NCBI GenBank assembly: GCA_001599815.1
Contig: BCIA01000006.1
Span: forward strand, 1,056,961 to 1,120,960
From: Furcasterigmium furcatum
Taxonomy: Eukaryota > Ascomycota > Sordariomycetes > Glomerellales > Plectosphaerellaceae
DNA: 64,000 nucleotides
Direction of reading: 5' to 3'
The notes beneath the pieces are model-generated. The model did not search any database and was not told the DNA's origin. It saw nothing but the letters and a program-made list of their open reading frames with translations. Shown piece after piece: positions 53,570 through 64,000 of this stretch (positions are counted from its first letter, which is position 1; each line of letters starts with the position of its first letter). A program made the position numbers and the translations under genes.

Positions 53570-55153
53570 GGTTGAGGTTGAGGGGGTTGAGTATGAGTAG
53601 TCTTGGGACGTTGGAATCTTTTTGGTGAGAGAAGAGCGAAGGAGACGCCTGGAATGAAGATGCTCGCTGAAGAGGTGCAGAATTATAAGACTGGCCGGCA
53701 GTGCAAGTTGACAAATGAAACTGAAAGAACTCAAGGAAACAATGGCGAAGTTGTGGTGCTGGAAAGAAGGCTGATTCAGAACAGGTGCAGAAAGGGAGAT
53801 GGCAGCAGGATGTTCTTTATGCAGATCCTGAACAGAGTCACTGAGGGCCATTCTGGCCCGTTTCGGCCGTGAGTCGAGAAAGGAACTGGATGAATCGCAT
53901 CGACAGCTTCAAGCGCTTCCTCAGGGCAGGACGCCGAGGACCAATCAAGCCCTGGCAGAGCTGCTTCAGGCATCTGACAGGCGGACGAGGACGCTGCCAA
54001 GCGTTTGAGTCTTGGTGAATCCACGCCCAATCAGTTGCTCGCTGCTGGTGTCAGGGGGCGCTTCGCGAAACCTCGCTGTATTAAGCGCCGACCCCGCCAA
54101 AGCAATTGTCCCATCGCCTGCCAATTCACTGGGCCGGCCGGCTTGAACAATTATTCTCCGAACAATGGCCAAACAAAACACATTGAGCCGCCGCGCTTAC
54201 CGTTACTACTCATTCATCTCGGCCTCTTCCGAGCGACCAGCTTCTTTGCACGGATCAGCCAGAAATAGCACCCGGCCGGGGTCTTTTTGGCCAAACTGAG
54301 CCGCGAACTCGGCGGCACGCGCGAATCGACTGCGAATCAGCAGACTTCTCGGCCCTGGTTCTTGGCTTCGCCCTCTCCTCTTCGGCCACAACCAACTCAC
54401 ACGCGGCCAAGCATGTGTGCGGCACTTGACCGAAGAGCATGTCGGGACGTAAAGCGCGCAAGCCAGATTTGACGATCAGCATCGTCGCATTCTCAACGAG
54501 TCTGACTGTCGGAGATAGTGTGCTGCCTCAGCAGTCCTGAAGCATCCGCGAGCTTGTTCACATGTCACATCTCCCCTCCTAGGGATGAAGAAGACGAGGC
54601 ACAGACGGGAACAGGCCATCTAATGCCGGCGGGGAGTGGTTGACTGACACACTTGTCGTTCCTCAACGGCCCTGTTGTTACCGACGCGTCCAGTCACATG
54701 GTCGACAATGGCGGCATCAGTTCAAATCCACGGGTAGCAGGGGCAGGCGTTCATGGAAGGTGAAATTGCTGTCAGTGGGCTGTTACGTTCAGCCGACCCC
54801 GATATGTTGATTCCGAATCGTATGGTTCGCCCAGACAGCGGCGGGATGCAGTGCAAGTGGTGTCACTTTCCTCTACTAGTAGTACTCACAGCTTCCTCCG
54901 GGCTGAGGAAGGCTCCCCGGATACCTGCCACTGGAAAGGGGCACTCACATGCTCGAGCTGTTCCATGCTTCAATTGTAGATGGTGCAGGAGCTCTCGGCC
55001 AGCCCATGCCGCGCTTCTCTAGCACCTTGGTATCAATGGACTTGTCGGAATTTCGGTCGACGTTCCCGCGACCCGAGACGACCACAACATCACAGCATCT
55101 CAACATCAACATCCCAACCCAAACACGTTCCCTCCGCAGCTACTATCTCCGCC
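53570..55153. other. Long intergenic region, no gene recognised
   Basis: About 1.6 kb upstream of two divergent genes. Only short frames are present; no family sequence was recognised. Confidence 0.45.
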
Positions 55154-57400
55154 ATGACGATAATCAAGAACGAACCGCTCTACGAAGAAGCACCAATCGA
55201 AGACCGACCACTCTGGGAAGAGCCACTCCAGACAGAGCCATACCGAGAGCCATCCCAAGAAGAGCCGCACCAAGACGAGCAAGTCCAGGAAGAGTCACCT
55301 GGAGAAGGGCCGTTCGAAGAAGATCCATCCCGAGTATACAGGGTCAAAGCAGAGCCACTCTACGAAGAAGCACCAATCGAAGACGGACCATTTTGGGAAG
55401 AGCCTCTGCAGACAGAGCCATATCGAGAAGAGAAACCCCAAGAACGGCCACTAGAAGAAGAGCAACTCCGAGAAGAGCCACGCGGAGAAGAACCGCTCCG
55501 AGAAGAAGCAGTCAAAAAAGAACCACTCCAAGAGGAACTGCTCTACGAAGAAGCGCCATTCGAAGACGGGCCGCTTTAGGAAGAGCCACTCCAGACTGAG
55601 CCATACCAAGAGCCATCCCCAGCAGAAGCAATCCAAGGAGATCCAGTGCAAGACGGATCACTACGGGAAGAATCAGTCCAAGCAGGGCCAGTTCGAGAAG
55701 AGCCACCCAATGAAGAGCCAGTCCAGCGAGATCCAGTTCAACAAGAACCGGTCCAACAAGAACCGGTCCAACAAGAACCACCCGATGAAGAGCTACCGGA
55801 CTTCGCACCCGACGAAGAGCCACCCGCCCGGGCACCCCGGAAAAAGCTCCCCCGCAAAAGGCTCCGCGACAACGCAGCCGGCAAAAAGCCACTCTACAAA
55901 GGAGTACCGCTCGCCGAACAGGGGCAACTCCTGACGGCGCCAGTCCGCATAGCGACCCCAGAAGAGCCACTGGACAACACAACCCGTGAAGAGCCACTCT
56001 ACGAAGGAGAACCGATCAACGAACAGGTAGATGGGCCACTGCGCACAGCACCAGTCCGCACAGGGCCACTATACATCCGCGACGATTCTTATTCCTCAGA
56101 AGGGTCATCGCCAAAGGAGCCAGTCCAAGGAGATGCGTTGTACATGGCCATCCGCGAGGAGGTCAGTCGGCTTCGCGAGCAAAGCCGAATCCCCCTTCCG
56201 AAATTTGATCCTTCAAAGATACACGGTGATCTGTCATCGACTTTCGGCTTTTTTATCGCCGAGTGCGCTGCCACGGTGCCTTTCGTGTGGCTGCGGAGGG
56301 AATACACAGTCATCAATACCCTCGGCCTGTCGCGACCTCAGGTGGTAGGCAGCGTGTCAGACAACCTCCTTGCCCTGATCACGGAGGCCGCAGAAAACTG
56401 CATGATCGAGTGTCCTGACAATGTCTGGGTTGTGGGCGGCAACGAAGGACCGCCCGATCTCAGACAACAACAGCTCATCACGGAGGTCGTCGCCGCATGC
56501 TCGGCAGATTATATACAGACTCTGGCGTACCACGTGGACTCGTTGCCCGACGCCTTGTTCTTCTTCAGGAACATGTACGCGTGCTTCCCGGCTCTCACGA
56601 CGCTCTCCATCCATCAGCGAGTCGAGGGCGAGATCATCTTTAACCAGCTTGCCAAGTCCATGGAAAACCTAAAAAGCCTCCACCTGCGCGGCGTCACCCT
56701 GGAGCCCCTAATGATCCGGGGGATCGGGCGGTTCGACCATGTCACGGTGTTGACCCTTTGCGACGTGGCAGACTCATGGGACTTCAGCGTACAACACCCG
56801 AGCATCAAGCACATACTTGCTTCTTCATTTCCTAACCTCCGACGACTAACTTACGCTGTCACTGGCCGGCATCACCCTGAGCGGCCTCGATTTCGATTTC
56901 TTGATCCCCAGGAGCTCTACTCTCGACACGGGAACCTCCACCAACTCACTCACCTGACTCTGCGGTACGCTGGCCACCGCTTCCCCCCCAGTGCGAGGCA
57001 AGGCCTCCGTCCCAACCCCATCCACCTGTATGAGCGCATCACCGAGCTCGATGTTGACGCCGCCACCCTCTGGTACGATCCCGAACAGACCGGCTCGCCG
57101 CCGGCCAGCCCCCAGGAGTCTAATCAACCGCAAGACCTCCGATTACAGATGCCACTCGAATGGGAGACCCTCTGTGTCCGCAACATCTTTTCCGACATGC
57201 ACGTCCGTGACTTAGAACAATGTGCACGCGATCAGGCTCCCCCTATTGATGTGCCGAGGGTAATCTGGTATTCGTGGGATCATGAAAGACGAGGCTCTAC
57301 TCTTGGGCCACCCAAGGCCCCGATCGGAAAGGTCACGCTGAAGGAAATGGGCGGCGGCGGTGTAGACGCAGGAAACGACGGCTTGACCGGATGGTTCTGA
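55154..57400 (+). pseudogene. Repeat-rich LRR-like protein gene interrupted by an in-frame stop
   Basis: One frame runs from ATG 55154 (MTIIKNEPLYEE) to 57400 and is broken only by TAG at 55577-55579. The N-terminal third consists of Glu/Pro-rich repeats with unit spacing of about 180 bases, then a short QQEPV tandem array. The C-terminal about 400 residues contain leucine-rich stretches (FPALTTLSIHQRV, MENLKSLHLRGVTL, FPNLRRLTYAV, LTHLTLRYAGH) as in fungal F-box/LRR-type proteins, although no F-box is clear. In repeat units 1 and 2 the stop position is Trp (PLWEEPLQTEPY, PFWEEPLQTEPY). No GT-AG pair could remove the stop. An ATG downstream could still produce the C-terminal part. Confidence 0.75.
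55171..55620 (+). repeat. Three Glu/Pro-rich protein repeats of about 60 residues
   Basis: The block LYEEAP(I/F)ED-x-P-x-W/stop-EEPLQTEPY starts at about 55181, 55361 and 55544, so units are 180 and 183 bases long. Filler between the blocks varies. A second array with a 15-base unit (GTCCAACAAGAACCG-like) lies at about 55736-55783. Confidence 0.8.
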
Positions 57401-57472
57401 TGGGTACTCTATTCCAAGCAATACTACTCTTCTGTCCGAACACCTGGTCTCCCTTTCCCTACCCCTGATCGT

Positions 57473-60400
57473 CTATTTCGCCCCCCAGGCACCACCTCCA
57501 GGAGTCTTGATAATGATCCGATCCCCCTTCCCGAAACTCGCCGTCGCCTTGCCGCCCATGCTCACCACAGGCCCATCCTTCTGCACCCACAGGTTCTGGC
57601 CCATACCGCCGTCTCCTCCACCCAATGCTCCCTTGGGGGCCCTCGTCCGCCGCTCAGACAGAATAGACACCTGCACTCCCGGGATCAGGAACTCGATGTC
57701 ACGGACTATGCCATCGCCGCCGGGCCGCTCGCCCACGCCTCCCGAGCCGGGCCGGATGCTGAACTCCCGCAGCAGCACGGGGTACCGCTTCTCGAACACC
57801 TCCGGATCCGTGATCCTCGTGTTCGTCATGTGCGTGTGCACGCCGCTCGTGCCGTCCCACGTCGGTCCGGCGCCAGCTCCGCCGCCGATGGTCTCGTAGT
57901 ACCCGAATCCCTTTTCGATGACCTCCTCGCCCTTCTCGTTGACGCGCTTGCCGCCGATGCCGAAGGTCAGGTTGTTCATGCACCCGGAGGAGTCTGCGCA
58001 TGCGCCAAAGGCAGTGAGGATGACATCCGTGATGCGCTGGGAGGTGAGGACGTTGCCACCGACGACGGAGGCCTCCAGGCCGGGTGAGAGGATCGACGAC
58101 TCGGGGATCCGCACGTCGATGGGGTTGAGACATCCCTGGTTCAGAGGAATATCAGACGCGACGAGCGAGCGCAGGCAGTAGATGATAGCCGAGTGAGTGA
58201 TGGCCCGCGGCGCGTTCGTGTTGGCGTACACCTGCGGCCCCGTCCCAGTGAAGTCGAACACGGCAGAGCCCGTCTCGCCGTCAATCTCGATGGAGAGCGC
58301 GATGGCCGTGCCATCGTCCATGTAGTCCACGGCCTTGAGACCGGTGCTCGGCATCGAGGCGCGCATCTTCCGCAGCAGCGCGCGGACGGCCTGCTCGGCG
58401 TTGTTCTGGATCGCGTACATGTACTTGTGCACCTCGGGGAGGGTGTACTCCTGAATGAGCGCCTGGATGAGGTTGATGCCCTGCTTGTTGGCGGCGACCT
58501 GGGCCTTGAGGTCGGAGAGGTTGTCGCTGAGGGTGCGCGTGCCCGAGCTGCCGGGGTGGCGGGCGGGCTCCTCGAGGAGGATCTCGATGATGCGCGCCTC
58601 GTTGAAGCGGCCCTTGCTGACCAGCTTCTCGCCCAGGATGGCGGCGCCCTCCTCGTACAGCCACTTGGAGTCGGGGGGCATGGAACCCGGGCGGGTGCCG
58701 CCGATGTCGGCGTGGTGGCCGCGCGAGGCGACGAAGAAGACGATCTCGCCGCGGGAGAAGACGGGCGTCACGACGGTGATGTCGGGGAGGTGGGTGCCGC
58801 CGCTGGCGGGGTGGTTCGCGATCAGCACGTCGCCCTCCTCGAGACGGCCCTTCCAGGTCTGGTGGAGGTGCTTGACGCAGAATTGCATCGAGCCCAGGTG
58901 GACGGGCACGTGGGGCGCGTTGGCTACGAGGCCGCCGTCGGGGGAGAAGATGGCGCAGGAGAAGTCGAGGCGTTCCTTGATGTTGGTCGAGACGGACGTC
59001 TTCTGTAGGGTGCGGCCCATCTGCTCGGCGATGGACATGAAGCGGTGCCCGAAAATGGAGAGCTGGATGGGGTTGATGGTCTCCTGGGCGGGCGTCTTGG
59101 TGGTGGAGGTCTCCTTTACCTCGATCAAAACGCTGGTGCTGAGGATGACAGCCACGGCTCCGGGCTTGACCAGGATGGTCTGGGTCTGGTCCAGGATCAG
59201 GGCAGGGCCGGGGATCCTCGTGCCCTCCTCCAAGTTTCCAAGCAGGAAGACGTCGGTCTCGACACTGCCGACGCTGGCGTCGAAGCAGATGCCTGTCTTG
59301 GTCTCCGGCGAGGGAATCGCGACGGCCTTGTTCGCGACGTCGAGGAGCTGCTTGTGCGTGCTCTTTTCCTTGTGTTCTGACGTAGACCCGACGGCACGAA
59401 CGCGATAGTCGTCGATCAGGATCTTCTTCTCGGGGAAGACGAAGCCAAACTCCCGCGAGTGCTTCTCCTCGAACGACGCCCTGAAGCTGGACAGGTCCCC
59501 AGCGTTGCTCTGCATGATCATGAACGCAGAGTTGGATCCCTCGTACCTCATGTTCAGGTACACCTCGAGACGAATACGGCCCTGCTCGATCTTCTGGTCC
59601 TCCAAGTGCTGGCTGGCCGACCCGCACATGCCCTCAAGTGTCTGCTGAATGGTGGCATAGTTGCCAGGCTCAAAGTCAATGGCAGCAGGCTTCTGAACTT
59701 CGTGCACGAGATCGGCCAGCGACAAGCCATAGGCCGACAGGATCGACGAGTACTTGTGGATGACGACCTCGGAGATAGACAAGGCGCTCGCGAGGTCGCA
59801 CGCGTGCTGACCGCCGGCGCCACCGAAGCAGGCCAGGATGTGGTCTGAGGTATCGAACCCACGAGCCTCTGTCAGAGCGCGGATGGGACGAGCCATGACC
59901 TCTGAGGCGACTTGCAAGAAGCCCAGAGCCACCTCGACCGAAGTGAACTCGTTGCGGCCGTTCGCGCAGTTATCAGCATTGATCTCAGCCGTCAGCTCGG
60001 CGAACTTCTCCGCCACGACCTCAGTGCCCAAGGGCTGGTCTTCGTTAGGCCCGAATATCTTAGGGAAGTATTCCGGAACGATACGGCCGAGGAACAGGTT
60101 GGCGTCCGTGATGGTCAGGGGGCCACCTTTCCGGTAGCAGGCTGGGCCAGGATGTGCGCCGGCAGACTCGGGCCCGACGGCGAAGAGTCCGTTGCGCCAG
60201 AAGAGACGGGATCCGCCGCCAGCAGCGACTCTACGAGATGTCAGTCTCTGGTATTCTCACAACTTCGATGTTCGTCCAGACTTACGTGATGATGTCCAGC
60301 TGCGGCGACTGGATCGACACTCCGGCCGTTGTCGTTTCGAAGACGTGCTCGTAGGTCCCCGCGAACCGCGAGCAGTCGGTTGAAGTACCGCCCATGTCGA

Positions 60401-61358
60401 ATCCGATGACTGGCTTCTTCTGCTCCTCGTCCCATGACGTCTGAGCATAGCCAACCACGCCACCAGCAGGCCCTGACAGTATACTCTTCAGGCCGCTGAA
60501 AGCCCGGAAGTCAACAAGGCCTCCGTCTGATTGCATAAAGTCACACCTCAGCCCCTGAGCAGCAAGGCCGCCTTCGAAGTTGGCTGAGATGGAGTCGATG
60601 TAGGATTGGATGATAGGGGTGAGGTAGGCGTCCACAGTTGCGGAGGCTCCTCGTGGCACAGCCTTGATCATGGGCTGAAGCGCAGCAGACTCAACGGCCG
60701 AGAAGCCCATCTCACGAGCCAGCGCACCGACAGCCTGCTCGTGCTGGGGAAAGACATATGAGTGCAGGAAACAGATGGACAGCGAGCGGTAGCCCTCGTC
60801 CCAAAGCTTTTGCAGCGACGCACGAACTGCCGCCAGGTCTGGCGTCCGCAGCACCCTGACGATCTCGCCGGTCTGGCCAACATGGAGTGATGGCTCGCTT
60901 GAGGCATCGATCTCCTCTGGGTAGGGGTTCTCGGAGTACCCCTCGAGCGTGATGCGCTCATCCACCTCGACCACAGACTGATACAGCAGCTCTGGCGTTG
61001 TGACGGTGAGATCAAAGATCTGAGGTCGAGACTGGTTGCCAATCCGCAGCAGGTCCTTGAAGCCTTTGGTCACGAGGAGCGCCGATCTGGCGCCTTTTCT
61101 CTCAAGCAGCGCGTTTGTGCCGACGGTGGTGCCCATGCGAATGCGCTCGATGGCTGAGGTGTCCAGGGGCTGGCCGCGAGGGAACGACTTGCCGGTGACC
61201 TTCTCGAGGATGCGACGGACGCCTTCCGTCGGGGCATCGCTGTAGTTTGCGGGGTCGACGGAGAGAACCTTGAGGATGATGTCGTCCTGGCCGGGAACCG
61301 AGGCGTGGACATCTGTGAATGTGCCGCCCCTGTCGATTGAGATCTGGATGCCGGACAT
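57473..61358 (-). CDS. OXP1: 5-oxoprolinase, ATP-hydrolysing (hydantoinase A/B fusion)
   Basis: Cytosolic enzyme that opens 5-oxo-L-proline to glutamate with ATP. Exons are 61358-60286 and 60230-57473 with one 55-base intron, giving 1276 residues, the usual eukaryotic length. The N-terminal hydantoinase A half has SIDRGGTFTDVHA, RMGTTVGTNALLER, DMGGTSTDCSRF and AAGGGSRLFW. The C-terminal hydantoinase B half begins near residue 750 (FGHRFMSIAEQMGRTLQKTS) and has NAPHVPVHLGSM, ANHPASGGTHLPDITV, ASRGHHADIGG and RPGSGGVGERPGGDG. The frame is intact. It is divergent from a DUF1445 gene whose product may supply its substrate. Confidence 0.95.
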
Positions 61359-62058
61359 GGTGGAAGAGGTGATGCCCAGGGGTAACGGGGCACGGCTAGC
61401 CCTGTGCTTTGGTGGAGAAAGAAGGAATGCTAATGAAGCTGAATCTGAAAATGATCTACTATACGATGTTCTCCGGAAACATTGCGATCACTCAAGTCTT
61501 ATGCCTTTGGATGTGAGGCTCACTCTCCGCCACGTCGACGAGGATTACCTTACCAGCCGGGCCGGTCGCATTGCTCTGGATGAGGTAATGAGTCGGAACA
61601 CGGTTGACGGAGATGGGGGACCGCTCCGTTTAGTGGTTGAGTCGGCACTTCGGGCGGTGCGCGATAGGCGATGCCGATCGGCGGAGACGGAGCTCCGTCC
61701 AGCCGCCGATGCTATCGGCGCAGCTGTCACGACAATCACAACGACCAGCACATCGGATCTCCGGGGTCCGTCATGTCAGTAATCAGTCTTAGATCACGGG
61801 TTTGGTCAGAAACCCGACGATCGGTATCATGTAGCCATAACATGAGACCGGCTCCTGAATCACTTATCAACTCGGCATCTTCCACTTTGCCGAAGCACTG
61901 AACTGCCATTGCACAAGCACCCGAACCAGCCCCGATTCCCCAGACCAAAGTTTCGAAGCTAAGCCGTTTGTTCTGCTTGATTCATGGGCCTTGCGTTCAT
62001 TCATATCTAAATCCCTGTCTCGCGACCCTCACAGCCACACGCCGCCACCATCGCCAGC
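61359..62058. promoter_or_regulatory. Divergent promoter region of oxoprolinase and DUF1445 genes
   Basis: About 700 bases between head-to-head genes, which suggests shared control. No specific motif could be assigned with confidence. Confidence 0.4.
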
Positions 62059-62976
62059 ATGACCACCACAACCACAACCGAGACCGTCAGCCAACTGATC
62101 CTCATCCCAGAGACCAAACTGAAGACTGGTCTCGAGGCACGCCTTGCCTCACGCAACAATGTCCATACCAAGTCCACCTCTGGCCTGGCCCCTTCATACC
62201 TCCAGGCCAACCTGATGATCCTCCCCTCGCGCTACGCCGCCGACTTCCGCGACCTGTGCGCCCGCAACCCCGTCCCCTGTCCCCTGCTTGCCGAGTCCGC
62301 AGAGGCAGGCGACTACACCAACCTCAAGAGCTACATCCCTCACATCCTTGACGGCAACAAGATCGCCTCCTCCCTGGACCTCCGCAGCGACTGCCCCAAT
62401 TTCAATGTCTACCGCGACTCGAAGCTAACGGACATGGAAATCTCCGACATCAAGGACCAGTGGACGGACGACCACGTCGCTTTCGTCATCGGGTGCAGCT
62501 ACAGCTTTGAGACGGCCCTCATCGCCGCGGGACTCCCGCCCCGCCACCTGCTCCTCGACCGCAACGTGCCCATGTACCGCTCCAACATCCCCCTGAACCC
62601 CGCGGGCGTCTTCACGGGCGGCACCTACGTCGTGTCCATGCGGCCGTACAAGAAGGCGGACATTGAGAAGATCCGGGCCATCACGCGGCGGTACCTGCCC
62701 ACGCACGGGGAGTGCGTCGCGTGGGGATGGGACGCCCTCGCGAGGCTGGGCATCGCGGACATCGACACCCCGCAGTGGGGAGACGCGCCGCTCACCATGC
62801 ACGGGAAGCCCCTGAGCTCGGTGCTTGGCGACGAGGAGAATGTGCCCCTCTTCTGGGGGTGCGGCGTCACGCCCCAGGAGGCCGTAATGAGGGCGGACCT
62901 CGAGGGGGTCGTCATGGCCCACGCACCGGGGCATATGCTGGTGCTTGACTGCAAGGAGGACGAGGTGTTGGTGTAG
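62059..62976 (+). CDS. DUF1445 family protein, D-glutamate cyclase-like hydro-lyase
   Basis: Single-exon protein of 305 residues. Family features are GLAPSYLQANLMILPSRYAADF near the N-terminus, DHVAFVIGCSYSFETALIAAG, NVPMYRSNIPLNPAGVFTGG, VSMRPYKKADIEKIRAITRRY, GDEENVPLFWGCGVTPQEAV and APGHMLVLD at the end. The related human DGLUCY protein converts D-glutamate to 5-oxo-D-proline. Next to 5-oxoprolinase this suggests a D-glutamate/5-oxoproline route, with the stereochemistry still to be matched. The ATG at 62059 begins just before family sequence. Confidence 0.9.
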   Translation: MTTTTTTETVSQLILIPETKLKTGLEARLASRNNVHTKSTSGLAPSYLQANLMILPSRYAADFRDLCARNPVPCPLLAESAEAGDYTNLKSYIPHILDGNKIASSLDLRSDCPNFNVYRDSKLTDMEISDIKDQWTDDHVAFVIGCSYSFETALIAAGLPPRHLLLDRNVPMYRSNIPLNPAGVFTGGTYVVSMRPYKKADIEKIRAITRRYLPTHGECVAWGWDALARLGIADIDTPQWGDAPLTMHGKPLSSVLGDEENVPLFWGCGVTPQEAVMRADLEGVVMAHAPGHMLVLDCKEDEVLV

Positions 62977-63463
62977 ATGGGATGCTCTGGGGAACAATTA
63001 AATTTATTCCACCCGCATCATACAGACTTTCTGCCATATGCTTTGTTGCAAATGCCGGTGAATTCCATGAGTATGGTTGTGCCCCTGAGCTGCGTCGTGT
63101 CCCCACCCCTTTTCGGCTTTCGATGACAATCGGAGCAAACGCAATGCCCGCCACCAGCGTACCTTAAGTCAGTACTGATTCAATTGACAGTTCCTCCACT
63201 CATCTTTTTTTTTGTCGGTGAGTCTCGATGAAACGCTTCTCGGCCTGGCCTAAGATCAGCTCTTGCTTGACTCGACCGCGGTCACAGAAACTCAGGCCTG
63301 GCAGATACACGGAAGACGGAGAGGCTTCACCCATAAACTATGCCTTACAGGCACCTGATATTGCAACGACTAAACTACTTAAGATACACCCCTCTTTCTT
63401 CGGTACTTTACAAGGTTTCCACCCCCTTCGAGCCACCGGCCCACCGTTCACCCATGACATGAC
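62977..63463. other. Intergenic region between converging genes
   Basis: About 490 bases with T- and A-rich patches; no gene recognised. Confidence 0.4.
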
Positions 63464-64000
63464 CTAGTAGACATACCTGAACTCGAGATTGTGCTCGCCA
63501 GTCGTCTCGGTCCTATCATCAGGGCGCGTGCCCGCCAGGATCTGGTCCTTCTTCCTGTTCTCCATCTTGAAGTGCACAACCTGAATAGCAATGAGAATCA
63601 TGCAGATAATCGCCGACACGAGCGACGCATAGTGCCCGAGGCGGTAATCCGGCGGGGAGCGGTAGACCTGCCCGGCCACGACGCCGGCGACATTGCCCAC
63701 AGCCTGGGAGATACCCAGCGACGTGGCGCGGCGGTAGTGCGGCGCCGTGTTGTTCACGATCCAGGTCTCGTTGAGGCCCGGGCCGCAGTAAAGGGGCAGC
63801 GCGATCATGAAGCAGGCGAGGTAGCGGATCGCGGAGCTCTTGACAGTCAGGAGGATCGTGTACCCGATCACGGCGAAGATGTCGAGGACGAACAGCGCGC
63901 TGCCACGGAGGCGGTACTTGTCACCAATCATGGCCGCGACGAAGAACGAGATGCCGCCAAGCAGATACACAGGCACGCTGAGGTACTGCGCCTGCAGCTG
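63464..64000 (-). CDS. MFS transporter, DAL5 family, 3' part (5' part outside window)
   Basis: The last 178 residues of a membrane transporter, open to the window edge. Five to six membrane helices remain (for example VYLLGGISFFVAAMIGD and YLACFMIALPLYCGPGLN). NETWIVNNTAPHYRRATSLG and GQVYRSPPDYRLGHY match the C-terminal half of allantoate-permease-type MFS proteins, and it ends NLEFRYVY. Its position beside oxoprolinase and DUF1445 genes suggests uptake of a pyroglutamate-like or related anion. Confidence 0.88.
   Translation of the reverse strand, partial: QLQAQYLSVPVYLLGGISFFVAAMIGDKYRLRGSALFVLDIFAVIGYTILLTVKSSAIRYLACFMIALPLYCGPGLNETWIVNNTAPHYRRATSLGISQAVGNVAGVVAGQVYRSPPDYRLGHYASLVSAIICMILIAIQVVHFKMENRKKDQILAGTRPDDRTETTGEHNLEFRYVY

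Noticed and set aside
58281..59627. 448-residue open frame on the minus strand, and plus-strand frames opposite
   Set aside because: All overlap the 5-oxoprolinase frame, which is the only one with domain motifs.
1..64000. CRISPR arrays, bacterial operons, ribosome binding sites
   Set aside because: The DNA is eukaryotic with spliceosomal introns; no spaced repeat array was seen.
1..64000. tRNA or rRNA genes
   Set aside because: None was recognised by eye; a covariance-model scan (tRNAscan or Infernal) would be needed to exclude them.

Overview
The window comes from a filamentous ascomycete, most likely a Sordariomycete. Genes carry many short GT-AG introns (about 48-142 nt) with CTAAC/CTGAC-type branch points. 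The gene types are typical of Pezizomycotina: Zn2Cys6 regulators, a bZIP/DUF3425 protein, a 2EXR-domain protein, secreted plant-wall glycosidases and NCS1 and DAL5-type permeases. Exon boundaries given here were derived by hand from splice signals and reading-frame continuity. Most assembled coding regions close exactly in frame.

Layout. 1-7.6 kb: the 5' part of a Zn2Cys6 regulator, a secreted GH35 beta-galactosidase and an acidic 2EXR protein. 9.5-17.3 kb: a bZIP/DUF3425 protein, a short-chain dehydrogenase, a small Cys-rich protein, two divergent Zn2Cys6 regulators and a 2-oxoglutarate oxygenase. 18.2-36.1 kb: a pyrimidine-catabolic (URC-type) cluster. It holds a YdfG/YMR226C-type reductase, an NCS1 permease, URC4 (DUF1688), two different uracil phosphoribosyltransferases, a PRPP synthetase, URC1 (a GTP cyclohydrolase II-like protein) and two methylmalonate-semialdehyde-dehydrogenase-type enzymes. 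36.3-42.9 kb: a Cys-rich surface protein, a GH95 alpha-L-fucosidase and a rhamnogalacturonan acetylesterase, with relics of an old yellow enzyme and an FAD monooxygenase between them. 44.4-49.8 kb: a DAL81/TamA-like regulator, an Asp/Glu/hydantoin racemase and a DAL5-type transporter, which recall parts of the yeast DAL system. 50-57.4 kb: a con-13-like secreted protein, a four-helix membrane protein and a repeat-rich gene broken by a nonsense codon. 57.5-64 kb: 5-oxoprolinase, a DUF1445 (D-glutamate cyclase-like) protein and the 3' end of another DAL5-type transporter.

How the genes could work together. In the central cluster the permease would import uracil, PRPP synthetase and uracil phosphoribosyltransferase would activate it, and URC1 and URC4 would open the ring. 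The malonate semialdehyde that results could be reduced to 3-hydroxypropionate by the reductase or oxidised to acetyl-CoA by the semialdehyde dehydrogenases. The right half looks like salvage of nitrogen from hydantoin or 5-oxoproline compounds. GATA sites in the shared promoters fit nitrogen control.

The most unusual single feature is in the PRPP synthetase gene. Two complete introns there are separated by one nucleotide, and counting that nucleotide as an exon restores both the frame and the expected family sequence.
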